Shown here: in pieces, positions 27,461-36,429 of the stretch
How the letters are laid out: each line of letters starts with the position of its first letter
Position numbering within the stretch: the stretch's first letter is position 1
Source: Pantoea sp. AS-PWVM4
GTDB lineage: Bacteria; Pseudomonadota; Gammaproteobacteria; Enterobacterales; Enterobacteriaceae
Assembly (NCBI RefSeq): GCF_000468095.1
Contig: NZ_ASZC01000016.1
Span: 62,001-126,000 of the forward strand
Length of the DNA: 64,000 nucleotides
Reading direction: 5' to 3'
Made by a program: the position numbers and the translations under genes
The notes under the pieces: generated by a model
What the model was told of the DNA's origin: nothing
Database searches by the model: none
What the model saw: only the letters and a program-made list of their open reading frames with translations

Positions 27461-27559
27461 ACAATCCTGGATAAGCTTTTTCGATAAAACTCTCGCAGCG
27501 GTCACAGATTGTTATTTCGCCATGATGGCGCGTATGATTGTGGCTGACTTGTTGAGCGA

Positions 27560-27581
27560 ACTGCCAGCAAGGTCACATTTT
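27560..27581. promoter_or_regulatory. Possible CRP site in the lsr divergent region
   Basis: TGCCA (27562-27566), 6 bp, TCACA (27573-27577) has one perfect CRP half and one weak half. CRP-cAMP activation of lsr is established in E. coli; the match here is moderate and stands near the middle of the 217-bp gap. Confidence 0.4.
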
Positions 27582-27597
27582 CTTTACGACTCCGAAC

Positions 27598-27628
27598 GAA
27601 CAATTGATTTACTTTTTATAAAGTGTTC
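27598..27628. promoter_or_regulatory. Putative LsrR operator, lsrR side
   Basis: GAACA (27598-27602) and TGTTC (27624-27628) are inverted across 21 bp, with the left arm continuing ATTGATTT, matching the lsrA-side site in 12 of the first 13 positions. It ends 3 bp before the lsrR ATG, a position suited to autorepression. Confidence 0.6.
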
Positions 27629-27631
27629 ATC

Positions 27632-28603
27632 ATGAAAAGCGATCTTAACCCGGCAACGGGTCTGACTGTGGAACACAGTATGAGTGAAGAAGAGCTACTG
27701 GCGCGTACCGCCTGGTTCTATTACCACGACGGACTGACACAGAACGAAATTGGTGAGCGGCTCGGTTTGACGCGCCTGAAAGTGTCGCGCCTGCTGGAAA
27801 AAGGCCGTCAGTCGGGCGTGATCCGCGTCCAGATCAACTCCCGTTTTGAGGGCTGTCTGGCGCTGGAACATGCGCTGCTTGAGCGATTTAACCTTAAGCA
27901 GGTCCGGGTGCTGCCGCAGCTCGATAGCCCCAACCTCAGTCAGCGACTGGGCGTGGGGGCAGCACAAATGCTGATGTCGCTACTCCAGCCGCAGCAACTG
28001 CTGGCGGTGGGATTTGGCGAAACCAGCATGAACACGCTGCAACATCTGAGTGGTTTTATCGCCTCGCAGCAGATCCGCATGGTGACGCTGTCCGGCGGCG
28101 TAGGGCCTTATATGACCGGGATTGGTCAGTTAGATCCGGCGTGCGGCATCAGTATTATCCCCGCGCCGCTGCGCGCTTCCAGTGCCAGCGTCGCACAAAT
28201 TCTGCGCCTCGAGCGCAGCGTACAGGACGTAATGCTGACCGCCTGTGCCGCTGATGTGGCGATCGTCGGCATCGGGGCGATCGGTCAACGTCAGCAGGCG
28301 ACGATTTTGCGCTCGGGGTATATCAGCGAAGGTGAGCAATTGATGTATGGCCGTAAAGGCGCGGTGGGCGACATCCTCGGCTACTTTATGTGTCATGACG
28401 GGCAACTGGCTGAAGCGATGCCCATCCATGATGAATTGATTGCCGTTAGCCCTGACGAGCTGGCGACAATCCCCACCGTGGTCGGAGTGGCCGGTGGTGC
28501 AGAGAAAGCCGAAGCGATTATTGCCGCGCTGAAAGGCAAACGCATTAACGCTCTGGTGACTGAAGAGGGAACAGCCCGCGCGATGTTGGCGTTATTGTCG
28601 TAG
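27632..28603 (+). CDS. lsrR: lsr operon repressor LsrR
   Basis: A 323-residue SorC/DeoR-type regulator. The N-terminal helix-turn-helix is [20 protein letters not shown] with [15 protein letters not shown], and the C-terminal sugar-phosphate-binding domain has [33 protein letters not shown] and [20 protein letters not shown], matching E. coli LsrR. Phospho-AI-2 binding releases it from lsr promoters. ATG 27632 is used; the longer frame starts at a GTG inside the operator. It is divergent from lsrA and 47 bp ahead of lsrK. Confidence 0.95.
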   Translation: MKSDLNPATGLTVEHSMSEEELLARTAWFYYHDGLTQNEIGERLGLTRLKVSRLLEKGRQSGVIRVQINSRFEGCLALEHALLERFNLKQVRVLPQLDSPNLSQRLGVGAAQMLMSLLQPQQLLAVGFGETSMNTLQHLSGFIASQQIRMVTLSGGVGPYMTGIGQLDPACGISIIPAPLRASSASVAQILRLERSVQDVMLTACAADVAIVGIGAIGQRQQATILRSGYISEGEQLMYGRKGAVGDILGYFMCHDGQLAEAMPIHDELIAVSPDELATIPTVVGVAGGAEKAEAIIAALKGKRINALVTEEGTARAMLALLS

Positions 28604-28650
28604 CCCTGCGGCGGGGTCGATCCGGTCAGATTTTTGCAGGAGTTACTGAG

Positions 28651-30228
28651 ATGACGATATCCCACGCCCCGCATTTGATGGCGCTCGACGCCGGTACCGG
28701 CAGCATTCGAGCCGTGATTTTTAACCTGCAAGGCGAGCAGGTTGCCGTCGCACAAGCGGAATGGCAGCACCTTGCCTTGCCCGATGTGCCCGGTTCGATG
28801 GAGTTTGATCTGGCAAAGAACTGGCAACTCGCCTGCCAGTGCATTCGCCAGGCGCTGCACCAGGCACAACTGCCTGCCAGTGCGATTCGTGGCGTGGCCT
28901 GTTGCTCAATGCGTGAAGGTATCGTGCTGTATAACAAGGCCGGTGACGCCATCTGGGCCTGTGCCAACGTCGATGCCCGTGCCAGTCGCGAAGTCAGCGA
29001 ACTGAAAGAGATCCATCATGGCGAGTTTGAGCGGGAGATCTACCAATGTTCCGGTCAGACGTTGGCGCTTGGCGCGATGCCGCGTTTGCTGTGGCTGGCA
29101 CACCATCGACCGGATATTTATCGTCAGGCTTCCACGCTGACGATGATCAGCGACTGGCTGGCGAAATGCCTGAGCGGCGAACTGGCCGTTGATCCTTCCA
29201 ATGCCGGTACCACCGGTTTGCTCGATTTATACACCCGCAACTGGCGTCCCGATCTGCTTGAGATGGCGGGTCTGCGCGGCGATCTCCTGTCACCGGTAGC
29301 GGAGACTGGCACACCGATCGGAGCGATCACCGCCGAAGCAGCCGAGGCGTGTGGGCTGCGGCAAGGGACGGTCGTCGCCGTGGGTGGCGGTGATGTCCAG
29401 CTCGGCACCCTGGGACTGGGTGTCGTCAACGCCGGAGAAACAGCGGTACTGGGCGGCACATTCTGGCAACAGGTGGTGAACCTGCCACAGCCACAGGTCG
29501 ATCCGGCGATGAATATTCGCATCAACCCCCACGTCATTCCGGGGATGGCGCAGGCTGAAGCCATCAGCTTTTTTACCGGACTGACCATGCGCTGGTTTCG
29601 CGATGCCTTTTGTAGCGAAGAAAAATTGCTGGCAGAGCGGTTGGGTGTCGATTGTTACAGCCTGCTGGAAGAGATGGCGGCGCGCGTTCCGGCAGGTGCC
29701 TGGGGAGTGATGCCGGTGTTCTCCGACGCCATGCACTTCAACAAGTGGTATCACGCCGCCCCCTCCTTTATTAACCTTTCTATTGACCCTGAACGTTGTA
29801 ATAAACAAACCCTGTTCCGCGCGTTAGAGGAGAATGCCGCCATTGTCTCAGCCTGTAACCTCGACCAGGTGGCTGCCTTTTCCGGCGTCCGTGCGCCGCA
29901 TTTGGTGTTTGCTGGTGGAGGTGCCAAAGGCAAGCTGTGGAGTCAAATCCTGAGCGATGTCACCGGCCTGACGGTAAAAGTGCCCCAGGTCAAAGAGGCC
30001 ACCGCGCTGGGCTGTGCGATTGCGGCGGGGGTGGGAGCCGGGCTGTACCCCAATCTGGCGGAGACGGGGCGTGATTTGGTGCGCTGGGAGCGGGAGTTTA
30101 CCCCCAATGCGACTAACCATGCTTTGTATCAACAGCAAAAGACCGTGTGGCAGAAAGTGTATGCGGATCAGCTGGCGTTAGTGGATAACGGGCTAACGAC
30201 TTCGATGTGGAAAGCGCCGGGGTTGTAA
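28651..30228 (+). CDS. lsrK: AI-2 kinase LsrK
   Basis: A 525-residue FGGY-family sugar kinase (E. coli LsrK 530). The N-terminal phosphate loop is [16 protein letters not shown], and the C-terminal ATP region has [17 protein letters not shown] with [20 protein letters not shown]. It phosphorylates imported AI-2 (DPD) at C5 in the cytoplasm, trapping it and producing the LsrR inducer. AGGAG lies ahead of ATG 28651. It forms the lsrRK operon and ends 7 bp before a repeat pair. Confidence 0.95.
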   Translation: MTISHAPHLMALDAGTGSIRAVIFNLQGEQVAVAQAEWQHLALPDVPGSMEFDLAKNWQLACQCIRQALHQAQLPASAIRGVACCSMREGIVLYNKAGDAIWACANVDARASREVSELKEIHHGEFEREIYQCSGQTLALGAMPRLLWLAHHRPDIYRQASTLTMISDWLAKCLSGELAVDPSNAGTTGLLDLYTRNWRPDLLEMAGLRGDLLSPVAETGTPIGAITAEAAEACGLRQGTVVAVGGGDVQLGTLGLGVVNAGETAVLGGTFWQQVVNLPQPQVDPAMNIRINPHVIPGMAQAEAISFFTGLTMRWFRDAFCSEEKLLAERLGVDCYSLLEEMAARVPAGAWGVMPVFSDAMHFNKWYHAAPSFINLSIDPERCNKQTLFRALEENAAIVSACNLDQVAAFSGVRAPHLVFAGGGAKGKLWSQILSDVTGLTVKVPQVKEATALGCAIAAGVGAGLYPNLAETGRDLVRWEREFTPNATNHALYQQQKTVWQKVYADQLALVDNGLTTSMWKAPGL

Positions 30229-30235
30229 AAGAAGT

Positions 30236-30257
30236 GCGCGATAAATCGCGCCGCTAC
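30236..30257 (-). repeat. GTAG palindromic repeat, copy 5 (right lsr pair)
   Basis: A perfect minus-strand consensus copy, with CTAC at 30254-30257, 7 bp after lsrK. It pairs tail-to-tail with copy 6 at a 17-bp spacing, the same as the pair left of lsrG. Confidence 0.85.
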
Positions 30258-30274
30258 GAATGGGTGTACACGTC

Positions 30275-30296
30275 GGAGCGGTGCGATTCATCGCAC
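30275..30296 (+). repeat. Variant palindromic repeat, copy 6 (right lsr pair)
   Basis: Reads GGAGCGGTGCGATTCATCGC plus AC: the head is GGAG rather than GTAG and position 8 is T, as in copy 4. A mutated member of the family. Confidence 0.75.
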
Positions 30297-30708
30297 AAAA
30301 CTGCATCTTGATTTCATAAAAACTTCATAAGAAAAACCAGAAAAGTCCGACTGTGCGTAGCTTATGCTGCCATTTTTTCACCAGAAATTTGGCTTGCCGG
30401 AGAGGATTGCATAAGAAATACGCGCTCGATCAAGTTCTGAAAAAAATCTCCAATTTGGTTGACACGGGGTCGGGCCTTATAAGACAAGGCCTAAGAAATT
30501 TCGCAAAAATTACAACCCCTCGATACATCATTTTTTCCTCTTGTTAACCCGCGTTAAAATACTAAAATATGCCTCCATGTAGTTATGACTTCCCCCTTCA
30601 GCCCCTAGATGTAGTGTTTATCCACAACATTATTCACAATGAATATGCTGTGTATAAACCGGGGTTTCTTTTAATTTTTGGATACTCACGCAAAGGTAAA
30701 AACGCGAC
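30297..30708. other. nrdA upstream regulatory region
   Basis: A 412-bp gene-free stretch. TTGACA occurs at 30459-30464 with TATAAG only 13 bp on (30478-30483), so the exact promoter is uncertain. Possible NrdR boxes, CCCTAGATGTAGTGT (30603-30617) and a weaker match near 30638-30653, overlap the DnaA boxes, but the spacing of 36 bp between them is not the usual 31-32. A 64-codon frame at 30353-30547 has no support. Confidence 0.5.
30618..30657. promoter_or_regulatory. Cluster of three DnaA boxes ahead of nrdA
   Basis: TTATCCACA (30618-30626, plus), TTATTCACA (30630-30638, plus) and TTATACACA (30649-30657, minus) all fit TTATNCACA. DnaA control of nrdAB is established in E. coli. The cluster ends 51 bp before the nrdA ATG. 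Confidence 0.7.
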
Positions 30709-32994
30709 ATGAACCAAAGTCTGCTCGTTACTAAACGCGATGGCCGCCAGGAGCGCATTGATCTCGACAAAATTCACCGGGTACTGGACTGGGCAGCCGA
30801 AGGTCTGAACAACGTCTCAGTGTCACAGGTTGAGCTGCGTTCCCACATTCAGTTCTATGATGGGATTCGAACTTCAGATATTCATGAGACCATCATCAAG
30901 GCCGCTGCAGACCTTATTTCTCGCGATGCCCCGGATTATCAGTACCTTGCCGCACGCCTGGCGATTTTCCACCTGCGTAAGAAAGCCTACGGCCAGTTTG
31001 AGCCGCCAGCGCTTTACGATCAGGTGGTTAAAATGGTCGAGATGGGCAAATACGATCGCCATCTGCTGGAAGACTACAGCAAAGCAGAGTTCGAGCAGAT
31101 GGACAGTTTTATCGACCACTGGCGCGATATGAACTTCTCCTATGCCGCCGTCAAGCAGCTGGAAGGTAAATACCTGGCGCAGAACCGCGTTAGCGGTGAA
31201 ATCTACGAAAGCGCGCAGTTCCTGTACATTCTGGTCGCAGCATGCCTGTTCTCAGGTTATCCGCGTGATACACGTATGGATTACGTCAAACGTTTCTATG
31301 ACGCAGTCTCGACCTTCAAAATCTCGCTGCCGACGCCAATTATGTCTGGCGTACGTACCCCGACCCGTCAGTTCAGCTCTTGCGTGCTGATCGAGTGCGG
31401 CGACAGCCTGGATTCCATTAACGCCACCTCCAGCGCGATTGTGAAATACGTTTCGCAGCGCGCCGGTATCGGTATCAACGCCGGTCGCATTCGTGCGCTG
31501 GGTAGCCCGATCCGTGGTGGTGAAGCGTTCCATACCGGCTGTATCCCGTTCTACAAACACTTCCAGACCGCCGTGAAGTCCTGCTCGCAGGGCGGCGTGC
31601 GCGGTGGTGCCGCTACCCTGTTCTACCCGATGTGGCATCTGGAAGTGGAAAGCCTGCTGGTGCTGAAAAACAACCGTGGTGTTGAAGGCAACCGCGTGCG
31701 TCATATGGACTACGGCGTGCAGATCAACAAGTTGATGTATCAACGCCTGCTGAAAGGTGAAGACATCACCCTGTTCAGCCCGTCTGACGTACCCGGCCTG
31801 TACGACGCGTTCTTCGCCGATCAGGACCAGTTCGAGCGTCTGTACACCACCTACGAAAAAGACGACAGCATTCGTAAACAGCGTGTCAAAGCGGTTGATC
31901 TGTTCTCACTGATGATGCAGGAACGTGCCTCCACTGGCCGTATCTACATCCAGAACGTTGACCACTGCAACACCCACAGCCCGTTTGATCCGTCCATCGC
32001 GCCGGTACGTCAGTCTAACCTGTGCCTGGAGATCGCCCTGCCGACCAAGCCGCTGGACGACGTTAACGACGAAAACGGTGAAATCGCCCTGTGTACGCTG
32101 TCAGCGTTCAACCTCGGCGCGATTGATAGCCTCGACGATCTGGAAGAGCTGGCGATTCTGGCGGTACGTGCGCTGGATGCCCTGCTCGACTATCAGGATT
32201 ACCCAATTCCGGCCGCGAAACGCGGTGCGATGGGCCGCCGTACCCTGGGTATCGGCGTGATTAACTTCGCCTACTACCTGGCGAAAAACGGCGTGCGTTA
32301 CTCTGATGGCAGCGCCAACAACCTGACGCATAAAACCTTCGAAGCGATTCAATACTATCTGCTGAAGGCGTCGAACGAGCTGGCGAAAGAACAAGGTGCC
32401 TGCCCGTGGTTCAACGAAACCACTTATGCGCAGGGCATTCTGCCGACCGATACCTATAAAAAGGATCTCGACAGCATCTGCAACGAACCGCTGCACCTCG
32501 ACTGGGAAACGCTGCGTGAGTCGATCAAAACGCACGGTCTGCGTAACTCGACGTTGTCGGCGCTGATGCCGTCAGAGACGTCATCGCAGATTTCGAACGC
32601 CACCAATGGCATCGAGCCGCCGCGCGGCCACATCAGTATCAAAGCGTCGAAAGACGGTATCCTGCGCCAGGTGGTGCCGGAGTATGAGCGTCTGAAAGAT
32701 CAGTACGAACTGCTGTGGGAAATGCCGTCTAACGATGGTTACCTGCAACTGGTTGGTGTGATGCAGAAGTTTATCGACCAGGCGATTTCGTCGAACACCA
32801 ACTACGATCCGAGCCGCTTTGCTAACGGCAAAGTACCGATGAAGCAGCTGCTGAAAGATCTGCTGACCGCTTACAAGTTTGGCGTGAAAACCCTGTACTA
32901 CCAAAACACCCGTGACGGTGCTGAGGATGCACAGGACGATCTGGCCCCCTCCATTCAGGACGACGGCTGCGAAAGCGGCGCTTGTAAGATTTAA
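30709..32994 (+). CDS. nrdA: Class Ia ribonucleotide reductase, alpha subunit NrdA
   Basis: A 761-residue protein, identical in length to E. coli NrdA. An N-terminal ATP-cone (LLVTKRDGRQERIDLDKIHR) binds the activity-regulating nucleotide; the active site has SSCVLIECGDS, SNLCLEIALP (Asn, Cys radical, Glu) and GEIALCTLSAFNLG; the C-terminal redox pair is C754 and C759 in CESGACKI. It reduces ribonucleoside diphosphates with electrons from thioredoxin or glutaredoxin. AAAGG precedes ATG 30709. First gene of nrdA-nrdB-yfaE. Confidence 0.99.
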   Translation: MNQSLLVTKRDGRQERIDLDKIHRVLDWAAEGLNNVSVSQVELRSHIQFYDGIRTSDIHETIIKAAADLISRDAPDYQYLAARLAIFHLRKKAYGQFEPPALYDQVVKMVEMGKYDRHLLEDYSKAEFEQMDSFIDHWRDMNFSYAAVKQLEGKYLAQNRVSGEIYESAQFLYILVAACLFSGYPRDTRMDYVKRFYDAVSTFKISLPTPIMSGVRTPTRQFSSCVLIECGDSLDSINATSSAIVKYVSQRAGIGINAGRIRALGSPIRGGEAFHTGCIPFYKHFQTAVKSCSQGGVRGGAATLFYPMWHLEVESLLVLKNNRGVEGNRVRHMDYGVQINKLMYQRLLKGEDITLFSPSDVPGLYDAFFADQDQFERLYTTYEKDDSIRKQRVKAVDLFSLMMQERASTGRIYIQNVDHCNTHSPFDPSIAPVRQSNLCLEIALPTKPLDDVNDENGEIALCTLSAFNLGAIDSLDDLEELAILAVRALDALLDYQDYPIPAAKRGAMGRRTLGIGVINFAYYLAKNGVRYSDGSANNLTHKTFEAIQYYLLKASNELAKEQGACPWFNETTYAQGILPTDTYKKDLDSICNEPLHLDWETLRESIKTHGLRNSTLSALMPSETSSQISNATNGIEPPRGHISIKASKDGILRQVVPEYERLKDQYELLWEMPSNDGYLQLVGVMQKFIDQAISSNTNYDPSRFANGKVPMKQLLKDLLTAYKFGVKTLYYQNTRDGAEDAQDDLAPSIQDDGCESGACKI

Positions 32995-32999
32995 TCAGA

Positions 33000-33019
33000 G
33001 GCGGAGCTGCGGCTCCGCC
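33000..33019 (+). other. nrdA-nrdB intercistronic hairpin
   Basis: GGCGGAGC (33000-33007) pairs perfectly with GCTCCGCC (33012-33019) around a 4-nt loop, in the 42-bp gap. No T run follows, so it is not a full terminator; it could stabilise nrdA mRNA or set the NrdA:NrdB ratio. Confidence 0.55.
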
Positions 33020-33036
33020 CACATTTGGACATCCCT

Positions 33037-34167
33037 ATGGCTTACACCACATTCTCACAAACCAAGAATGACCAACTGAAAGAGCCGATGTTTTTCGGTC
33101 AGTCGGTTAACGTTGCCCGTTTCGATCAGCAGAAATATGACATCTTTGAAAAGCTGATTGAGAAGCAGCTCTCCTTCTTCTGGCGTCCGGAAGAAGTGGA
33201 CGTGTCGCGCGATCGCATCGACTATCAGGCGCTGCCGGATCACGAAAAACACATTTTTATCAGCAACCTGAAATATCAGACGCTGCTGGACTCGATCCAG
33301 GGTCGTAGCCCGAACGTGGCGCTGCTGCCGCTGATCTCCATCCCGGAGCTGGAAACCTGGGTGGAAACCTGGGCGTTCTCTGAAACCATCCACTCACGTT
33401 CCTATACCCACATCATCCGCAATATCGTTAACGATCCGGCGCTGGTGTTTGACGATATCGTCACAAACGAGCAGATCCTTGCCCGTGCGCAGGATATCTC
33501 CAAGTATTACGACGATCTGATTGAGATGACCAACTACTGGCATCTGCTGGGTGAAGGCACCCATCAGGTCGCAGGTAAAACCGTGACCGTGGACCTGCGT
33601 TCGCTGAAGAAACAACTCTACATCTGCCTGATGAGCGTCAACGCGCTGGAAGCGATTCGCTTCTACGTCAGCTTCGCCTGCTCGTTTGCCTTTGCCGAGC
33701 GTGAGCTGATGGAAGGTAACGCCAAAATCATCCGTCTGATCGCCCGTGACGAAGCGCTGCACCTGACCGGCACCCAGCATATGCTGAACCTGATGCGTAC
33801 TGGCGAAGATGATCCGGAGATGAAAGAGATTGCAGCCGAGTGCCGTGACGAATGCTATGACCTGTTCAAGAAAGCAGCCGAACAGGAAAAAGAGTGGGCA
33901 GAATATCTGTTCAGCGGCGGTTCAATGATTGGCCTGAACAAAGACATTCTGTGCCAGTACATCGAGTACATCACCAACATCCGTATGCAGGCGGTCGGTC
34001 TTGACCTGCCATTCCAGACCCGTTCGAACCCGATTCCGTGGATCAACAGCTGGCTGGTGTCTGACAACGTGCAGGTGGCACCGCAGGAAGTTGAAGTCAG
34101 TTCCTATCTGGTCGGCCAGATTGACTCGGAAGTGGGCGAAGACGACTTTAACGACTTCCAACTCTAA
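33037..34167 (+). CDS. nrdB: Class Ia ribonucleotide reductase, beta subunit NrdB
   Basis: A 376-residue diiron-tyrosyl radical protein, the same length as in E. coli. The segment [18 protein letters not shown] carries iron ligands E115 and H118 and radical Y122; [32 protein letters not shown] provides the remaining ligands. The C-terminal [16 protein letters not shown] tail docks into NrdA. Start 33037 ([12 protein letters not shown]) matches E. coli; a TTG 12 bp earlier is unlikely. The ribosome binding site is weak and lies just after the intercistronic hairpin. Confidence 0.98.
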   Translation: MAYTTFSQTKNDQLKEPMFFGQSVNVARFDQQKYDIFEKLIEKQLSFFWRPEEVDVSRDRIDYQALPDHEKHIFISNLKYQTLLDSIQGRSPNVALLPLISIPELETWVETWAFSETIHSRSYTHIIRNIVNDPALVFDDIVTNEQILARAQDISKYYDDLIEMTNYWHLLGEGTHQVAGKTVTVDLRSLKKQLYICLMSVNALEAIRFYVSFACSFAFAERELMEGNAKIIRLIARDEALHLTGTQHMLNLMRTGEDDPEMKEIAAECRDECYDLFKKAAEQEKEWAEYLFSGGSMIGLNKDILCQYIEYITNIRMQAVGLDLPFQTRSNPIPWINSWLVSDNVQVAPQEVEVSSYLVGQIDSEVGEDDFNDFQL

Positions 34168-34169
34168 GT

Positions 34170-34430
34170 ATGAGCCGTTCCGTTGTTATTCTGCGTAGCT
34201 CCGGCACCCGACTGGAGTGCGCAGAAGATCATCCCAATCTGCTGGCAACCCTCGAAGCGCATAATGTCTGCGTCGAGTATCAGTGTCGTGAAGGCTACTG
34301 TGGTTCTTGCCGTATGCGTTTGCTGAAAGGTGAAGTGCAGTACGCCGAGACACCGCTGGCGTTTATTCAGCAGGGCGAGTTTCTGCCCTGCTGCTGTAAA
34401 GCCAACGGCGAGATTGAGATCGAGCTGTAG
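34170..34430 (+). CDS. yfaE: YfaE, ferredoxin maintaining the NrdB cofactor
   Basis: An 86-residue [2Fe-2S] ferredoxin with CREGYCGSC (C39, C44, C47) and a fourth ligand in PCCC (C74-C76). YfaE supplies electrons for assembly and repair of the diferric-tyrosyl radical of NrdB. It starts 2 bp after nrdB. Its stop codon TAG (34428-34430) is part of the GTAG head of a palindromic repeat, so the repeat provides the stop. Confidence 0.95.
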   Translation: MSRSVVILRSSGTRLECAEDHPNLLATLEAHNVCVEYQCREGYCGSCRMRLLKGEVQYAETPLAFIQQGEFLPCCCKANGEIEIEL

Positions 34431-34448
34431 CGGCGCGCTTTATCGCGC
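34427..34448 (+). repeat. GTAG palindromic repeat, copy 7 (overlaps yfaE stop)
   Basis: GTAGCGGCGCGCTTTATCGC plus GC, one change from consensus. The TAG of GTAG is the yfaE stop. With copy 8 it forms a head-to-head inverted pair able to fold into one long hairpin between convergent yfaE and yfaY. Confidence 0.85.
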
Positions 34449-34474
34449 AATCCGTGCGCCTGACGGAAAAAGCC

Positions 34475-34496
34475 GCGCGATAAATCGCGCCGCTAC
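34475..34496 (-). repeat. GTAG palindromic repeat, copy 8
   Basis: A perfect minus-strand consensus copy, 26 bp from copy 7 and inverted to it, 17 bp beyond the yfaY stop. Confidence 0.85.
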
Positions 34497-34513
34497 AACC
34501 GAGCCTGTTTTGG

Positions 34514-35710
34514 CTAGAGCCTCACCGTTTCCAGCACATCAATCCAGCCGTGTCCGGTGCTGACTTCGCTGCCATGCAACCAGCGGCGCAGCATATTCAT
34601 AGCCATCATCGCCACCACTTTCTGACGGATCTCGCGGTTATGGCGTCCGTGGTTGAACTTCACCAGTTGGCCCCAGCTGGCCTCCGGGGTGTGCAATGAG
34701 ATCGCCACCTCTCCTTCGCGCAGCGTGCCGACCGCAAGCCCTACCTCAGCCTGCTGCTGAGCCGCGAACTCACGCAGGCGCTGCACCTGCTGCTCCAGGC
34801 TTTCCGTCTGTTCCGGCAACACATTACCGGCACGCAACGGCACCTCGGCTGATGCCAGTTGCCATTGCAGCAATCCGGCGGTATAGGATTCACTCACTGC
34901 CAACGTCAATTCACGCGCCGCCAGTTGTTGCGCCAGCCACGCCGGTAATCCTTCTGTCCCTTCAAAAATGGTGCATTCCGCCAGCAGCAGTTTGACCTGC
35001 TGCCACACCTGTTCCATCGCCACCCGCTGGCTGGCCGGGCCGGTCAGTTTAATTTCAATAATTGGCATTGAGGAGCGATACCCCATCACCACGCCTTCCG
35101 GCAGGGCTAGCGGCTCCAGTTCCGCCGCTATATCACTTTCTCCGCGCCCGAAAGTGGTGAGACGCAGGCACAGAGGCGGTTCGGGTAGGTCGAAACGCGC
35201 TTTCAGACGCGGCAGGATCTCCTGCTCCACCATCACCTTAAACTCGGAAGGTACACCCGGGGTGAAGAATATCCAGCAGCGATTGAGTTGCAGCGCGAAA
35301 CCACAAGCGGTACCCACCGGGTTATCGATCAATTCCGCATTGGCGGGGATCTCCGCCTGTTTACGGTTGCTCGGAGCCATGACTCGCCCACGACCGGCAA
35401 ACCAGGCCTCCATCTTTTCCAGCCACTCCTGATGCAGCACCAAATGACTGTTGCTGGCGGTTGCTGCCGCCAGCGCGCTGAGATCATCACTGGTCGGGCC
35501 GAGGCCACCATTCACAATCAGCACATCAGCAACCTGGCTGCGGCTCTGTAGCGCCTCCACCAGCGATGGCAGTGCATCGCCTACTGTGCTGCGGCTGGTC
35601 ATGGGTAAGCCATGCTGGAATAACACATCAGCCAGCCAGGCGGCGTTGGTATCGACAATCTGCCCGTGTAACACTTCATCGCCCGTCGAGAGCATTTCAA
35701 CTCGTATCAC
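34514..35710 (-). CDS. yfaY: CinA-like protein YfaY (NMN deamidase-related)
   Basis: A 398-residue protein (E. coli YfaY 400). The N-terminal MoCF/CinA nucleotide-binding domain has STGDEVLHGQIVDTNAAWLA and VNGGLGPTSDDLSA; the C-terminal part resembles the CinA/PncC domain (LTLAVSESYTAGLLQWQLA), but the PncC catalytic signature looks degenerate, in line with E. coli YfaY lacking clear deamidase activity. The start is GTG 35710, with AAGGAG 7 bp upstream. It converges on yfaE across the inverted repeat pair. Confidence 0.92.
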   Translation of the reverse strand: MIRVEMLSTGDEVLHGQIVDTNAAWLADVLFQHGLPMTSRSTVGDALPSLVEALQSRSQVADVLIVNGGLGPTSDDLSALAAATASNSHLVLHQEWLEKMEAWFAGRGRVMAPSNRKQAEIPANAELIDNPVGTACGFALQLNRCWIFFTPGVPSEFKVMVEQEILPRLKARFDLPEPPLCLRLTTFGRGESDIAAELEPLALPEGVVMGYRSSMPIIEIKLTGPASQRVAMEQVWQQVKLLLAECTIFEGTEGLPAWLAQQLAARELTLAVSESYTAGLLQWQLASAEVPLRAGNVLPEQTESLEQQVQRLREFAAQQQAEVGLAVGTLREGEVAISLHTPEASWGQLVKFNHGRHNREIRQKVVAMMAMNMLRRWLHGSEVSTGHGWIDVLETVRL

Positions 35711-35805
35711 GTTAATTCTCCTTTATCCCTGTCGGTTTAATGTAGAAAGCGGGCGAGAGAAACACAATCGCTGTCGATGCGGTTTGGGGTATTTCAGGGG
35801 GAGGA

Positions 35806-35828
35806 CGGGCGCGATGAGTACGCGCCCG
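35806..35828 (-). terminator. Hairpin after elaB, probable terminator without T run
   Basis: CGGGCGCG (35806-35813) pairs perfectly with CGCGCCCG (35821-35828), 8 bp beyond the elaB stop. No T tract follows leftward, so it may act as an mRNA 3' stabiliser rather than a true terminator. Confidence 0.45.
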
Positions 35829-35835
35829 ATAATGA

Positions 35836-36144
35836 TTAGCGGCGGGCCAGCAGCAATCCTAAGAACAGACCGGCGGCGGCACCAATACCAATGCCCTGCC
35901 AGGGTTTGTCGTGCACATACTCATCGGCACGGTAAGCAGCTTTTTTTGCCCGATAGTAGTAGCTGTCGGACGCCTGGCTGACGCGAGACTTCACCTCTTC
36001 CAGCGCCTGCTCCGCTTTGCTTTTCAGTTCGATATATTTTTGATCAGCCGGATCGCCGGACGAACGCAACACCTCTTCCAGCGTTTCGGTCAGCAAAGCC
36101 AAATCATCATCAAGACGGGTTTCAAATTGATCGGTGGATGACAT
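35836..36144 (-). CDS. elaB: ElaB, ribosome/membrane-associated DUF883 protein
   Basis: A 102-residue DUF883 protein: a long amphipathic helix (DDDLALLTETLEEVLRSSG), a basic linker and a C-terminal membrane anchor (GIGIGAAAGLFLGLLLARR). E. coli ElaB is a tail-anchored inner-membrane protein induced in stationary phase that binds ribosomes, related to YqjD. It keeps its position near elaA, but opgD lies between them here. Confidence 0.93.
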   Translation of the reverse strand: MSSTDQFETRLDDDLALLTETLEEVLRSSGDPADQKYIELKSKAEQALEEVKSRVSQASDSYYYRAKKAAYRADEYVHDKPWQGIGIGAAAGLFLGLLLARR

Positions 36145-36429
36145 TACGTAGTTCCTCCATGTATTTAACTTACCTGTCGGTTAACTATAGTCACTAAACG
36201 CCCGTTCGGGGCAAGCAACGGCCAGGAATCGCCCGAGTTTCGTCGGCAAAGGGTAAAGATATGAAATCTGCTTCGCTTCTATGATTTATCTGATAAATTT
36301 CTTCGGACTGAATTTTTTCATTCGGCGACTGTCGTAACCCCCTGTAGCCTGACGCTATCAGGTCTGAAATGCGTGCATGATGCACGGCAGTCACCTTAAA
36401 CCCGAGCAGCTAAGGATTAGATTTCTGGC
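36145..36429. other. elaB-opgD divergent region with a 15-bp palindrome
   Basis: A 285-bp divergent regulatory gap. CGTGCAT (36372-36378), G, ATGCACG (36380-36386) is a perfect 15-bp palindrome 43 bp ahead of the opgD ATG and could be an operator. AAGGA (36411-36415) is somewhat far from ATG 36430. No small gene was seen. Confidence 0.5.

Noticed and set aside
30602..30653. Pair of NrdR boxes ahead of nrdA
   Set aside because: Both sequences resemble the consensus, but their 36-bp spacing does not fit the usual 31-32 bp; kept only as a note in the region entry.
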